A stretch of DNA of 64,000 nt from Setophaga petechia (GCA_024362935.1 JANCRA010000007.1:7876503-7940502); one strand, 5' to 3'. Numbered from the stretch's first letter, positions 1 to 18,536 are shown. Notes: a model not told the origin generated them from the letters alone. Program-made: numbers and translations.

Positions 1-2988
1 AACTGGAAATGGCAATGAGGACTGTTGATGATAAAAGCACAAAATCTCTCCTTTTTTACACAAAAAAACCCACCTGCTTCTGAAAGACCAGCAATTGGCA
101 GGTAAAGGGATAGTTAATGTGTCTTGTGCAAAGAAAAGCAGAAGATGGAAAGCAAATGAAAAGGAGGGAAGGTCTTTTGGCACCACTGGGTTAGCAGGGC
201 CCATGGACCTTGCTCAGCAAGTCCAAGCTGTCATGGAAAAAACATGTTCCTCAGGCCCAAGGGTCCATGCTGGAAATTACCCAGATCCCTGGGTTTGGCT
301 CTCAGTCAGTTTGCTTTGCATTTGGCCAGGTATTTTGGAATTGTATGCAGGTTTTTCTAAGAATTCAATTGGTTGTCACTTAAAATAGTTGGGGAAAAAT
401 ATTTTTTTTTAAATTCCCCTCCCAGCAGTCTAATCTAAACCCTTCAGAGGTCAGTAGAAAGGTTTTCATTAAATTCAAGGAACTGAATATAACTATTGCT
501 ATAAAGCCACTAATTATTCCCCAGGGCATAATGCCTGTCACTTCAGCAATTTGGAGAGACCAGCTCTCACCTCCAATTCTTCCATTAAAGGCAGCCAGCC
601 ACCTGTACTGGAGATACATGTTTGAGATCACTCAATTAATCTGTTAGCAGCAGCATCAATAGCCTGCTATTGATTCAAACACAACAAGAATTTATTGAAA
701 TAGCCAGGCAGAAGTAAAATATGCCCAACAACAGAGGAGAACACCCAGTACCCTGCTGACATTTACACATGAGGAGACAATGCTTTATAGAGGAATACAG
801 TGGGAACAAAATCAAAAGCCATTACCTGGAATGAGCCATTGATGCAGCAGATGTAAACCAGAGCAGCTGGTGGTCAAAGCAATGGGAAATTCTGAGATTG
901 CTCCATAAATTGATGCAGCTTGTCAGAAATAAGGCAAGGAGCTTGGTGGAGAAGAAATAGTCAGGGCTTAATGAAAGTAGGGCCTGTATATCAGTGTTTC
1001 CTTATTCCTACTCAGTCTTTACAAACTCAATATAAAATAAAATCAAACAGAGGCAGTGGTAGTGCTGTGCCTTTGTGTAGGTCTGTGGGCACCACAAAGG
1101 AAATAGTGCTGGTCAGAACTGGCTGTTCAGAAGTAACCCCAGATACCAACATGGGAACACTGGGAAGTCCCCAGGCAATTGCTGCTTTAAGGTAATTTTA
1201 AGTGTAGCAAATGCAATTGGCTTGGAGTGTCTTTTTCTGACTCAGCAGGTGCCTTTCCTATGCCCTCTGGACTAATATAAAACTTACACCTACCCCACAC
1301 TTCAGCAGCCCACTAGCACTCAGCAACTCAAAAAAACCACAACACACTGCCAAAACCCCAACTTGATCCTGTGTAAAATTGTATTCTTGTATACACAAGT
1401 TTTTCACCTACATTACTTTTTAATGAAGGTGAAGTCAACGAAGCAAGTGAAGTCAAACACCAAGTTAAGTTTATCACTTTCAGCTGGGGTTGACTTGTGC
1501 TCTAGTAGAAAACAAGACACTGAGCAGCCATAGTACCAGAGGCAATATTGGTGCAACATTACATTATAGAACTTCATTTTAGACAAGAGCACATTGCTTT
1601 TGAATAAAGTAATTTCATCCCCAGTTCTTACAACATTCAGAAGAAAGCTGCTGCAATAGATATCAATAAATAGGTCTGCTGATTATCACCCACAGGGGGT
1701 TAAATTCCCAAAGTGCAGAGCATGCCCAGTTTTCACTGGAATAAAACTGAGTTTTAGGTGGCCAAAGCTTGAAGATCACAAACCTTCCACATGCTAGGGC
1801 GGGCAGCTGATGTTATTTTCAATAAGGGAAGTGATTTGCCTCACTGATAAGTTTTCCTCATTGATGACAGTGGAGCTGTGCCAGTGAGTCAGATAGACTG
1901 ACACAACACAGATAGACAGTGTTGTGTTCCCCTGCCCCTCCCCTTTACTGGCAGCACTATAATAGCTCCTTCAGAGCTGCAGTGCTGCCACAGCTGCTGT
2001 TACAGTGCCTGGCCAAACAAGAAAGATTGCAGACTTAGTAAGTTATTGTTTGAAAAGCTCACTTTGGAAATTTTAGTACTTGTTAGTTAAGATAGGCTAA
2101 AGCCTTCCCTGTATTACATTAAGCTGAGACAGACACCAGTTACTTACAAAACAAAAATAAGGCTTTACCAGTACTGCAACAAAATATTTAGTTTGCCCAG
2201 CTGAAGTCTTTTCCACACACAGAATCTGGTCTATGCCCTAGCTTCTGATTTTTCATGCAGTTACTGGCAGGTTCCCCTTTTTCTACACCAAGGCAACTAA
2301 TTAGCAGCAACAATTACAAACCTCTTGGCCTGTAAAGCCTGTATCAAGTTACTGCACGCAAATGGAGACAAATTAGGTCCCACTTTGTCTTGAAATTGTA
2401 TCCTTTCACTGGTGTTAACAGAAAGGAGTCAGCCATCACAATCTTCTCCCCCACTGCCTCCAATTAAGTAACTTACCTGTATGACTTCAAAAATCCTCTC
2501 CTCAGTGCCCTACTATCAAATGAATGATTCCATTGAGCCAAGTTTCCAATACTTCTGGAGATTAAAAAGCACTTTGCAGAGAACAGTGGTAACAGCCCAA
2601 GTGGAATTTATCTCTCACCATGCTGCTTGTTAAAAGTCAGGTTAACACTTTCATCTACTCATGGACACAACAAACATGTGATGAACTGGATGGATGTCAT
2701 CACCTCCACTGCTTTTAGTGTCCAGAGTCAGCAGCTGTAGGACAGGGTTCTTACAAACCTCACTGCTTATAGAATTCATATCAGAGCTTTCACACACCTG
2801 ATTTAGAAATCTAAATACTTTCAGTACTATTGCCCACTGAGCTGAAGCCTTGCCCCCAGCCAGCAAGGAAAGGAGCATAACAGTGCCCAAGATGTAAACC
2901 CCATCCCTACTGATGTGTTTGAAGGCCAACAATTAAGGTAGGAATTGGAAACTAACACACAATCCAGTATTGGTACACACCTTTGAAC
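1..2988. other. Intergenic DNA downstream of CDK1
   Basis: AT-rich single-copy-looking sequence with no exon-like reading frame, tRNA-like fold or recognised repeat. Open frames here are under 100 codons and have no recognisable protein content. The only local structure noted is a 9-bp inverted repeat, ACACAACAC at 1901-1909 and GTGTTGTGT at 1919-1927, with a 9-nt loop. In mammals, as I remember it, the next gene in this direction is RHOBTB1, convergent and far away, so an empty stretch is expected. Confidence 0.6.
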
Positions 2989-2994
2989 TTTATT
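2989..2994 (-). terminator. Alternative distal polyadenylation signal AATAAA
   Basis: A second minus-strand AATAAA about 740 nt after the CDK1 stop. It would serve a long 3'UTR isoform. Use cannot be judged from sequence. Confidence 0.3.
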
Positions 2995-3499
2995 AGAACT
3001 TTTAACAATATTCTCACCTGTTCAGTTAAATGCCAGGAAGCTTTAAAAAGCTTCTGCTTTAATTATGAAAAAGTCTGGAGCCATGTGGCATCTCAGTTTA
3101 TGATTACAATTCTTAGGAGTTCACAACAACCAATATCTTGGAAAATTCTTGGGCCTCCAAGACAATAACAAAAATATAGAGCAAGGGACTTATCTCAAAT
3201 AATGATTTGCAGCTGCCTTCAAAAACTCAAAATCAGTTTGGCCATCCACACTTTTCTAAGTTGCTGTTCTTCAGTGTATCTCACAGTGTCCTTGGGCACA
3301 TCAGTTGCCATGCTCAAGTAGAACTGTAACTGACACAACACTGAAACAACTCAAACTCAAGAATTTCCTATCATATCAGGAACAACCATTTAGAAGTTTG
3401 GGTTAGCACCTTTTTTTAGCCAAATGGTACCTTTCCAGTGCATTCCAAAGAAAACAAGTGTCCTCCTGTAGAGCAGCTGTGGCCTGGAAATAAGTTCAG

Positions 3500-3734
3500 T
3501 CCTTCACTGGGGTTAAAGCTTTATTTATAGAAAGTTGGCTGCATTAATTGCAGCAATATTTGCATTGTATTTGAACTCAGCACTAACAGGTTAATATTTA
3601 CATTTAGATAACACTTAAACCAAAACAAACAGAATACAGCCAATCTTAAGAGCAGAAAGACAGACATACAAATGACAGACTTAAGAGTAAAAGTAATCAC
3701 AGTTATTTCACTCTGGATGATTTAGTCTGAAGGC
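3500..3734 (-). other. CDK1: CDK1 3' untranslated region (shortest form)
   Basis: Minus-strand sequence after the stop codon, running to the first canonical polyadenylation signal. A longer form could use the second AATAAA at 2994-2989, which would extend the UTR to about 740 nt. Confidence 0.6.
3520..3525 (-). terminator. Candidate CDK1 polyadenylation signal AATAAA
   Basis: TTTATT on the plus strand reads AATAAA on the minus strand, about 210 nt after the stop. Cleavage would be expected 10-30 nt further, near 3495-3510. Confidence 0.6.
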
Positions 3735-11176
<7,442 letters not shown>

Positions 11177-11700
11177 TGTTGTGGTTATCTCTGAAATGGA
11201 CGGGGAAAAAAGAAACAGAAAATGAGGGTGAACAGTTGCTGTCCCGAACACAGACAAGTCACTGAACCGACGCCAAGTCTTAGAAGCGAGTAGTGCCTCA
11301 TGTAATTAAGATGTAATGTGAAACACTTAACTGCTCTCATCAACAGGAACACAGAACATATTTTTTCAGAATTCCAGCTAGAAAAACTACACCCCAAGGT
11401 GAGAGAGGGCAATGACTCCAAGGAGAAAAAAAAAATTAAAAATCTCCGAAGAAAACTCCTCCAGGAGACTGAAAAAAGTGCAGCCTACTCATCATTTTTA
11501 CCTAACCACTCGTTCAAGAAGACCGAGCTAGAAACGAATAGGAATGCTCCTAAGTGAAACTCGGGAACCGGGTGTGAGCCACGCCAGGGGACACGGGCCC
11601 AGGGTGTCACCGCACGCACAGCGGGAGGGGCCGGACAGCGAGAGGCGACAGCCGGGACGGGCACAACGCACCGACACCAGCACCAGCTCGGTCACGAACA

Positions 11701-11830
11701 CCGAGCAGAGCCCAACCACCTCCGGCTCCGGGGGGTCACGACCACCGAGCAGAGCACAACCACCTCCGGCTCCGGGGGGGGGGGGTCACGGACACCGGGC
11801 AGAGCCGAGTTACCTCTGGCTCCGGGCAGC
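11701..11830. repeat. Three-copy 44-50 bp tandem repeat in CDK1 intron 1
   Basis: Units begin CCGAGCAGAGC (11701), CCGAGCAGAGC (11745) and CCGGGCAGAGCC (11795). Each contains CCTCCGGCTCCGGG or a close variant. Spacing grows from 44 to 50 bp only because the G run in the second copy expanded from six to twelve (11774-11785). Confidence 0.8.
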
Positions 11831-12093
11831 TGCCGGCTCCGGGCAGGCCGCGCTCGGTGCAGCGCAGCCCCCGTCGCGCTCCTGCCGCCCCGAGGCGCTC
11901 CCCCGCTCCCTGGCCGTCTCTCCGCGGCGCTCCCCGCCGCGCACGGGGACGGGCCGGGCCGGGCGGCCGCGCTGTGCCCCGGGCTGGGGAGCGGGACCCC
12001 GCACGGGCTCGGGAGCGCGCATCCCTCCGTCCCGGCCGCCCCCCGGGCCCCGCGCGGCCGCGCGCGCCAACGGCCCCGCCGCGCGCCCCTCAC

Positions 12094-12190
12094 CTGCGGA
12101 GCCGCCGCGCGCCGCACGAGCCGCCGCCGCCGCCGCCGCCGCACAGGCACGTCCGCAGCACCGCGCGGAGCAGGGGCGGGGCCGCCGCGC
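12094..12190 (-). other. CDK1: CDK1 noncoding exon 1 (5'UTR), 5' end approximate
   Basis: CDK1 genes start with a noncoding exon. The only donor just downstream of the promoter elements is CGCAG|gtgagg (GT at 12093-12092). It lies in very GC-rich DNA and includes a (CGG)7 run at 12141-12121 on the transcribed strand. The transcription start is placed near 12190 by distance from the CHR and CCAAT elements, and is not visible as such. Confidence 0.6.
12121..12141. repeat. (CCG)7 trinucleotide run in CDK1 exon 1
   Basis: Seven perfect CCG units on the plus strand, read as CGG in the CDK1 5'UTR. Confidence 0.85.
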
Positions 12191-12191
12191 A

Positions 12192-12275
12192 TTCGAACCG
12201 GCCGCCTGCCGCGCTCCGCCAATGGCGCCGCGCCGGGCCAGTTCAAAGCGGCCAATCAGCGCGCTCCGCGCCAAA
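12192..12275 (-). promoter_or_regulatory. CDK1 cell-cycle promoter: E2F, CCAAT and CHR elements
   Basis: On the minus strand, in transcription order: an E2F site TTTGGCGC (12275-12268), an inverted CCAAT box ATTGG (12256-12252) for NF-Y, a CHR element TTTGAA (12247-12242) immediately after it, a second ATTGG (12223-12219), and a CHR-like TTCGAA (12197-12192). Vertebrate CDK1 promoters are known to use NF-Y sites plus CHR bound by DREAM and B-MYB-MuvB for G2/M-restricted expression. The block GATTGGCCGCTTTGAA is very close to what I remember of the human promoter. A GC box lies at 12173-12181. Confidence 0.75.
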
Positions 12276-12497
12276 GAGAGGCCCAAAGGGCGGCTTTCTG
12301 CTCCGCCAGGGGAGGGAGGGGGAAGTAGAGAAATGCTGTGCGGCCGGGCGCGGCAAGCTGAGAGTGCACTAGGCGTCCCCTTGGTTTGCTGTCACCGCGA
12401 GTGGAGGCAGTCTGGCAGGGCGGGTGGGCCGTTCCGCGTAGCCCTCAACCGGGGGCACGGGGGCGCTGGGACGGCGCCGCTGGGCGGACTGGTCGCG

Positions 12498-12760
12498 ATC
12501 CCAGAGTCACGGAGTGGGTCAGGTTGCAAGGGACACCCGTGAGTCCCAGAACACATGGCAAAGGGTCGCGTCCATACGGTTCTGGAATATCTCCAACGAG
12601 TAAGAATCCACGTCCTCTGTGGGCAATCTGTCCCAGAGCTCGCTCACCGCACAGTAAAGTTCTGCCTGGTGGAACTCATGGACATTAGTTCCTGCCCATT
12701 CCTGGGGTGCCGCTGCTGGTCCCAAGGAGCAGCACCTGGTCCCTGCTCTGAGCCCTGCCT
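12498..12760 (-). mobile_element. CR1 LINE 3' end, 5'-truncated, minus orientation
   Basis: The plus strand reads as the reverse complement of an avian CR1 tail: CAGAGTCACGGAGTGGGTCA, then TACGGTTCTGGAATATCTCC, then TCTGTGGGCAATCTGTCCCA and GTTCTGCCTGGTGGAACT. These correspond to the family's well-known 3' region (C-terminal ORF2 and 3'UTR). It is diverged and truncated, with no coding capacity. It sits about 220 bp upstream of the CDK1 E2F site. Confidence 0.8.
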
Positions 12761-12768
12761 GCAGACAA

Positions 12769-12857
12769 GGGACAGTGTTCCGTCTGAGGGACCCACACAG
12801 GGACAGTGTTCCCTCTGAGGGACCCACAGGGGCGATGTTCCTTCTGAGGGATCCACT
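12769..12857. repeat. About 30-bp tandem repeat, three copies
   Basis: Three imperfect units of the form GGGACAGTGTTCC followed by TCTGAGGGACCCAC, directly next to the CR1 fragment. Copy 3 is the most diverged (GGCGATGTTCC, GGGATCCAC). Confidence 0.85.
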
Positions 12858-12984
12858 CCAGTTCTTTATCAACTTTATATCTCTTCATACGACCCTGGGT
12901 ACCACTGGAATAACCCTTTGGGCTGTTGGCATGATTTGGGGACTATAATCGTGTTTGGACCAGGCTGGGCGTTGGCTGCAGTGT

Positions 12985-13065
12985 TTCCTTTTAATCAAAT
13001 CTGTAAGATTTGGATGCTACAGCCTCTCCTTTTAATCAAGTCCGTTAGATTTGGATGCCGTGGCC
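12985..13065. repeat. 41-bp tandem duplication
   Basis: TCCTTTTAATCAAATCTG at 12986 and TCCTTTTAATCAAGTCCG at 13027, each followed by TAGATTTGGATGC or AAGATTTGGATGC. Two copies with a period of exactly 41 bp and a few substitutions. Confidence 0.85.
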
Positions 13066-13069
13066 AGCC

Positions 13070-16000
13070 AGAGCATAAATTCATTATTTCTGGCTGCACA
13101 GGCACTGATCTGGGGGCTGCTTTTAAGGCATATGCCTTAAGGAAAGGTCATTGGGTTACTTAATTCCCCGGAAGCTGGGATGTGTGTCTGCAGGCAAATT
13201 AAAGTTCTGCATGCCTCCTCCCAGATTAAAAAAGATTAGTCGCTGTGCTATCCCAGCTTCTCAAAGAAGGGTTGGGGATGAAATTAGAGAGGTACCTTTG
13301 GGTCCTGCTCAGCAAGCACTCTGCCATCTGCAGCCTTCCTCCACTGGTACCCAGGAAAGTGGTGCTACAGCACACGAGTTAACAAAAAAATACTGAGAAA
13401 ATACAACTCCAAACAAATTTTGCTACTGAGAAACTGAAATGCTAAATAGATTAGCAAAGTCATGTGTTTCTGGTTTTACAAGTCTTTCCCCTGCAGGACA
13501 GCTCCACTGTGGTGCTGCTGACCCACTCTAGCACCAATTGATCATCAGCGCTGGCAGTCCTGGACCATCAGCTCCTGTGGAAACCTACAATCCCGGCAGG
13601 GGTGAGACACAGGCACTGTTTCACACTGCTGATATTACTGCCTTTTTTAATTACTTCACTGCACTGGTTTAAAACTTTCTTGAAGGATGGCTTTGCTGTT
13701 TGTCTGAAATGTAAGCAGGGCAGGATGCTGCGAACAAAAACACGCGGCTTCTCCCTTAAAGCATTTCTTTGGGATGGTGATTCCAGGAGGCAGGGCTATT
13801 TATGGCACATTTCCTTCTTCTCATCGCTGCCCCATGGCAAAGGCAAGAGGCAGCCCGTCCAACTCCTCCCCCTGAGTGTGTTTCAGGGGTAAAGCCCCTC
13901 CACTTTCCCCTCCCTCCTGGGGAATTTTTGCAACATAAAGTGCGCATGCTTGTGGGTTTCTGTTTACTTTGAATCCTGTACTATCACCACTTGCTGGGAA
14001 TTTACCTGCCTAGAACAAGGCTTTTGTATATCTGAGAAATTCCATACGGGAATGTGACTTGTGCAATCTTGTGCAATTCATAACAAAAGAGCCAGATGTG
14101 CTCTGCCCTGCACAGTGACAGAGAATTTCTACCCTGTGTGTATAACAAGTCCAAAGCAGCCAGGGCCGCTCAGACAGAGTGTGGGACACATCCCTCAGGC
14201 CTGGCTCTGCAGCGCTGGGGAGTTGTTTTCTATTATCAGCAATGTTGTTTGCTATTGCCAGGGCTGGAGCTACTGCTGCTGGATCAGTCCCTGCCTAGGG
14301 ACCTTAGGTAGGTTGCCAAAGTCCAACTTTCCCTTTCGAGGAAAAGAAAACATTTCTTGCAAGTCTCAGACATATGGTAACCCTAATTAATTTACAGGTG
14401 TTGGTGGTGGTATCATAATCATTCAGAACTATAAATTATTGTAAGTTATATTAAAATATAGAGAGATTTTCTCTCTCCTTTCTGACTGGATAGTGCTTTT
14501 CTGGTTGATCATTGCTTTGGACATGGCAGGAGGTAATGATGCTGCTTGAGACAAGTGATACAAGTACATTTGCAGTGACTTCTGTGTTTGAAGGGATTTA
14601 CTGTTCTGCTTGAAGGAGCAGCAGCAGTGAGCCCGCTGACAACTGAGTCACAGATGGATGTATGTGGGAATCCCCAGGACTGCTGCTCCCCTTTACAGCA
14701 AAACACGGTGAAATGCAGAACTGAGGGAAAACTCCAAGGCAAACAGCAAAGGAATCTCGACAACACAATGTTAATTACATTTTATTTATATAAATGACCA
14801 GGGGGCACATATATTAAAACCTCTTTGGCATCCCAGACTTGCCTTTGCCTGACCTGCAGCGCTGTTTGTGCAAGGCACACGGGATCAGACGGCAGTGCCG
14901 AGCTGGGATTATGGCATTACAGCTGTATTCATGGCTGAGAACCCAGTGTAATGCTCTGAACAACTCCTTTTCTGCTGAGTACAGGGCAGCTGCAAAAGTC
15001 AATATCCTCTTGTCTTTCATATATTAATCATATTCTCCTCAGCAATAACTTCACTGTAAGGAAGAGAAAAAGTGTGTTCTGTCTTTTACATAATGATGGG
15101 ACTGAAAAGGTCAACTGGTTGGTGAATACTAATGAGAGTGCCTAAAATAGGTTGTGTTCACTGTGCTCAAAAGCAGATAAGTACAAACATTGATTGACTC
15201 CTTTTAAGAGTTATTTAAACTCAAAGATTATTTTGTTAAGATGAAAAATGCAGAAGTACAGTAGGAGAGATGTACTACCACTTAGAAATGCAAGGTAATA
15301 TTAGAGGGATAGTATCTTTAATGCATATCTCAGATGATACATTTAACCTGGTAAAGCTCTCGTTATGCAGGACAGTTTCCACTATCATGAAACATGGACA
15401 ACTTCTCTGCTGCTCTCCTTCTGCATTAGCATTTTGATAGGATGCCAGAAAACAAAAAGCTCCTGAGAACTGTTTAAAAATAAAACAAAAGGATGGAAGC
15501 TGCTTAGAAAAAATAATTAAAATGTCAGTGTCTCCTTACAGCATTAATATAAATATTTTAAATGCACTTAAAGTACTTGAATTTAGGTTAAAATTATTTT
15601 AAAGGGTGGGGTTTTTTTTGTAACAGGGAGTAAATCACTTTACCTGAAAATCCCAAATATTGATGTGATTGCAATAACGAAAATATCATAAACCATCTGT
15701 TTGTTTCAAATAAAAAGATATTGTAAATAGAAGAGCTGGTTATTCGTGGTCACTGGTTATTCATGGGTTGGTACCTTCTTAAAGGAAAACTCACTGAAAA
15801 TCAGGGAAAATTTTGCAATGAACATTGTAGCACACAAAGAAGAGTAAGGGGAGAGTGTGAGGACCCTGTGGGAGGGAGCACAGAGGTGTGCACAGAGTCC
15901 CTGCTGAGCCTATTGGGAGTGGCTTCCAGGGGCTGAAACCTGTGACTGCTGGGCTGAAATCTTCCCCCAGCTCTGCTTTGCCAAATTCCTTTCCCACAAC

Positions 16001-16190
16001 AGGGAGTGCTCCACTGTCACTGTGGATCTTCCTTCATCATGGGACACACAGCTGGTTTCATAAAAAACCTTTAGAGAAATACCTACAGATGTCCAACCTG
16101 GATTTTATTTTAATAATTGTAATTAAATGAGAAAGGTGATCAGCATACATGTATCAAACATGGGGGAAAAAAACCCCAAACAAACAAGTG
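13070..16190. other. CDK1-to-plus-strand-gene spacer, first part
   Basis: Moderately AT-rich DNA. Open frames up to 109 codons occur, but none shows a conserved domain, plausible splice pattern or codon-use contrast. I see no RNA gene or clear mobile element. Confidence 0.5.
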
Positions 16191-16194
16191 TTTT

Positions 16195-16290
16195 ATGTTT
16201 CTTTGGAGCATCTGGGCAAAAAGCCAGGCTCCACCAAAGTCTTTGGCAAAACTCCCATTAACTTCACTTTTGACCCCAGGTCAGGTGGCT
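16195..16290. repeat. Possible remnant of an ancient amniote repeat
   Basis: The segment around GGCAAAACTCCCATTAACTT resembles a phrase (AACTCCCATTGACTTCA) that recurs in old interspersed repeats of reptile and bird genomes. Identification is from memory only; family and ends cannot be set. Confidence 0.25.
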
Positions 16291-16503
16291 GGTTCCTGAT
16301 TTTAATTTTTGCATTTCAATTAGCTTACAATTCAAGAATTTAAATGGTGGAACCCAATAAACTGCTTTTAAACTTTTGTTTGGGTGCCTGAGAGCAGGGG
16401 AGGTGCAGTCGAGGTCACACTTGGAGCTCTCTCAGGCTCGATGTGCAGGCAAGCAGTGCCTGCTGGCTGGAAGGGGCTGGTTTTCAGGTGGGTGTGGAGG
16501 GCT

Positions 16504-16815
16504 GGGTAGCAGCACATCCCTCCAGGGAACAAGGAATGAACCCAGCCCTGGATAGCAGCACATCCCTGCAGGAACAAGGAATGAACCCAGCCCTGGGAAG
16601 CAGCACATCCCTGTAGGAACAAGGCACAGACCCAGCCCTGGGTAGCAGCACATCCCTGCAGGGAACAAGGAATGAACCCAGCCCTGGGTAGCAGCACCTC
16701 CCTGCAGGAACAAGGAATGAACCCAGCCCTGGGTAGCAGCACATCCCTGCAGGGAACAAGGCACAGACCCAGCCCTGGGTAGCAGCACATCCCTCCAGGG
16801 AACAAGGCACAGACC
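16504..16815. repeat. 45-bp minisatellite, about 7 copies
   Basis: Units of 45-46 bp with the core TAGCAGCACATCCCT, then GCAGGAACAAGG, then ATGAACCCAGCCCTGG. Two unit types alternate: one has AAGGAATGAACCC and the other AAGGCACAGACCC. Most units are a multiple of three and lack stops on the minus strand, so all three minus frames stay open across the array. I read these as repeat artefacts and not genes. Confidence 0.92.
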
Positions 16816-16889
16816 CCATTCCCCCAGGCTGTGCCCAAGCCTTAGGCCCAGTCTTTGGCAGCAGTGTAACTCAATCAGCAATATTCCTC

Positions 16890-18200
16890 ACTTGGAGAGA
16901 GTTACATTAAAAATCTATACCTGTAATGGCTGTTTCATTTCAACACATAATATTCCTTGTTTCCAACTCACCTCAGGTTTTAGCTGTTTATCCTTTCTCA
17001 TCTTACAACAACCACCCACTACTGTGTTTGATCAGATCTAATGCACTGCAACAGCACATTTCAATTCCAAACCTCTGTCAGGGAAGCCTGACCTGAAACC
17101 TCTCATGAAGTAAGGGAAGTCAACTTTTCTTTCCCTCCAGGTATCATTCCTACTGCCAAAAAAAAAAAGCTGTACTCTTCCAGGTGGGAGTGTAGGTGAG
17201 ACAAGTGAGGTTTATAAGCCTATGGAAATACAATATGGATTTACATGTACACATCACACTTCGCTTTGTTTAAATATTCCTCCTCCTAGCAATTGTAAGA
17301 GTAACTTGAAAACCACTTTTCATTTCAAGTAACCTTTTATTTTTTTCCCCTTAGGGTGTTATTTTCTTTTTCAATCTGCAAATCCCACTTAAGTCTCTCT
17401 ATCTGTCTTCCCAAGGAGCCATGGAAGATGGTGTGCAGTGATGGTGTGGTCCATGAGCTGCACAAAAACAGCGTATGACCCAGGCACAGAACTGCTAATT
17501 GCCACTGCCCATCAGTGGACGTGACCAGCCTTGCTTCATGCTTGCTTTCAGCCAACAGGGAGTTTGTGATATTTTTCCCCCCATCTCCTCTGGCTCCCAG
17601 TTTTCCAAGTGGGCTGAGGAAATGAGTCACATCCAAAACAAGAGGGATAAAAACATTCTTAGGAATTACCATCTCAATGTGAGACACAGCCAAAGTCTTC
17701 GGTTAAATATTTTTATTTGGCTCTGTATACAAAGCAAAAAGTTTACAGGAGAGAGGGAGTGACAAGCAATTAGTTACACAGTATCCAAAGATATATAAAC
17801 ACCTCTAGTCAGTTTATGCAGCTGGGTGCGTTTTTCGTAAATTGCACCTACAGCACTAAGGCCCCCGGTAAAACAACTAACTGGATTAAGCTGTTATCAC
17901 CAATATTTCTAGGTAAATTAGTGCTTAATAGCATCTGTTGTGTTTCACCATCACAAATGGTTTCTAATTAAAACAGGAAAAGATGTTGATGCACCAGGAC
18001 AGCCTTGTGAGAAGTAACGATAGGATAAAGTAATTTAAGTCAAAATTAAAGTAATCTTAATTGCTTTTACAATACTCTCAAAATTTTGTGCTGTGATAAA
18101 ACACGTTCTAATGAGATTGATTAAAACATTTTTTTAAACTGAGAAGAAGCACAAGCAGAACTAACTGCTGGTTTGATCACCGTGGGATCTCACCTGTGAG
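16890..18200. other. Spacer upstream of the plus-strand CpG island
   Basis: AT-rich, no recognisable exon. A minus-strand open frame of 118 codons at 17337-17693 has no recognisable domain or promoter and is probably chance. Confidence 0.5.
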
Positions 18201-18339
18201 GTTTGCACAGCCCTCATCTTGGCCTGGGCGAGGGAGGAACACGGGGACTGACTCCCGAGGCTGGAGCGCGTTGCGAGGGGCTATCAGCTAATCACTATCC
18301 GCAGGTGCAGCTCCCCATGGCCATTCTCCCGCCGCCGCT

Positions 18340-18366
18340 CACGTGCGGGCGGTTTCGCATTTGCAT
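18340..18366. promoter_or_regulatory. E-box plus octamer motif pair
   Basis: CACGTG (bHLH-type) and ATTTGCAT (POU-type) separated by 13 bp at the upstream edge of the island. Both are exact consensus matches; occupancy is unknown. Confidence 0.45.
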
Positions 18367-18439
18367 TGCAGCGAACACAGCACACCTGTGGCACTCCCGA
18401 TGGGACGGGGCTCATCAGCGCCCAGCGCGAGGATCTGGT

Positions 18440-18536
18440 TGGCTCGGCAGTTTTGTTTAACAAACTTCAGCTGAGCTTTCCCCTCCACTCCTCGTCCAGT
18501 GGGCGCTCCGCGGGCCGAGCAGAGCGCTGCGTCCAG
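18440..18536 (+). other. Possible noncoding first exon ending at a consensus donor
   Basis: The donor GTCCAG|gtgagc at 18537 is an excellent match, about 170 bp downstream of the E-box/octamer pair. The start of the exon cannot be seen; 18440 is a guess. Confidence 0.3.

Larger units (their letters stand above)
11550..12520. other. CpG island over the CDK1 promoter
   Basis: Abrupt rise in G+C and CpG density compared with the AT-rich flanks. It covers most of intron 1, exon 1 and the promoter. All long reading frames here (for example 11544-12542 plus) are by-products of the stop-poor composition. Confidence 0.85.

Noticed and set aside
11807..11818. Donor-like AG|gtaact as the main CDK1 exon 1 boundary
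   Set aside because: The donor at 12093 is closer to the promoter elements and a better fit; the 11815 site is kept only as a possible alternative.
12192..12200. TTCGAA in ATTCGAACC, which resembles a tRNA T-loop (B box)
   Set aside because: No A box, anticodon arm or acceptor stem around it; better read as the CHR-like promoter element of CDK1.
11544..12542. 332-codon plus-strand open frame over the CDK1 promoter
   Set aside because: Covers the CpG island, CDK1 promoter and part of a CR1; low-complexity Arg/Pro/Ala string, no domain.
16368..16881. Three overlapping minus frames of 111-156 codons
   Set aside because: All are readings of the 45-bp minisatellite; no splice sites, start context or homology.
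17337..17693. 118-codon minus frame between the two promoters
   Set aside because: No domain or splice context. The charged tail alone is not evidence of a gene.
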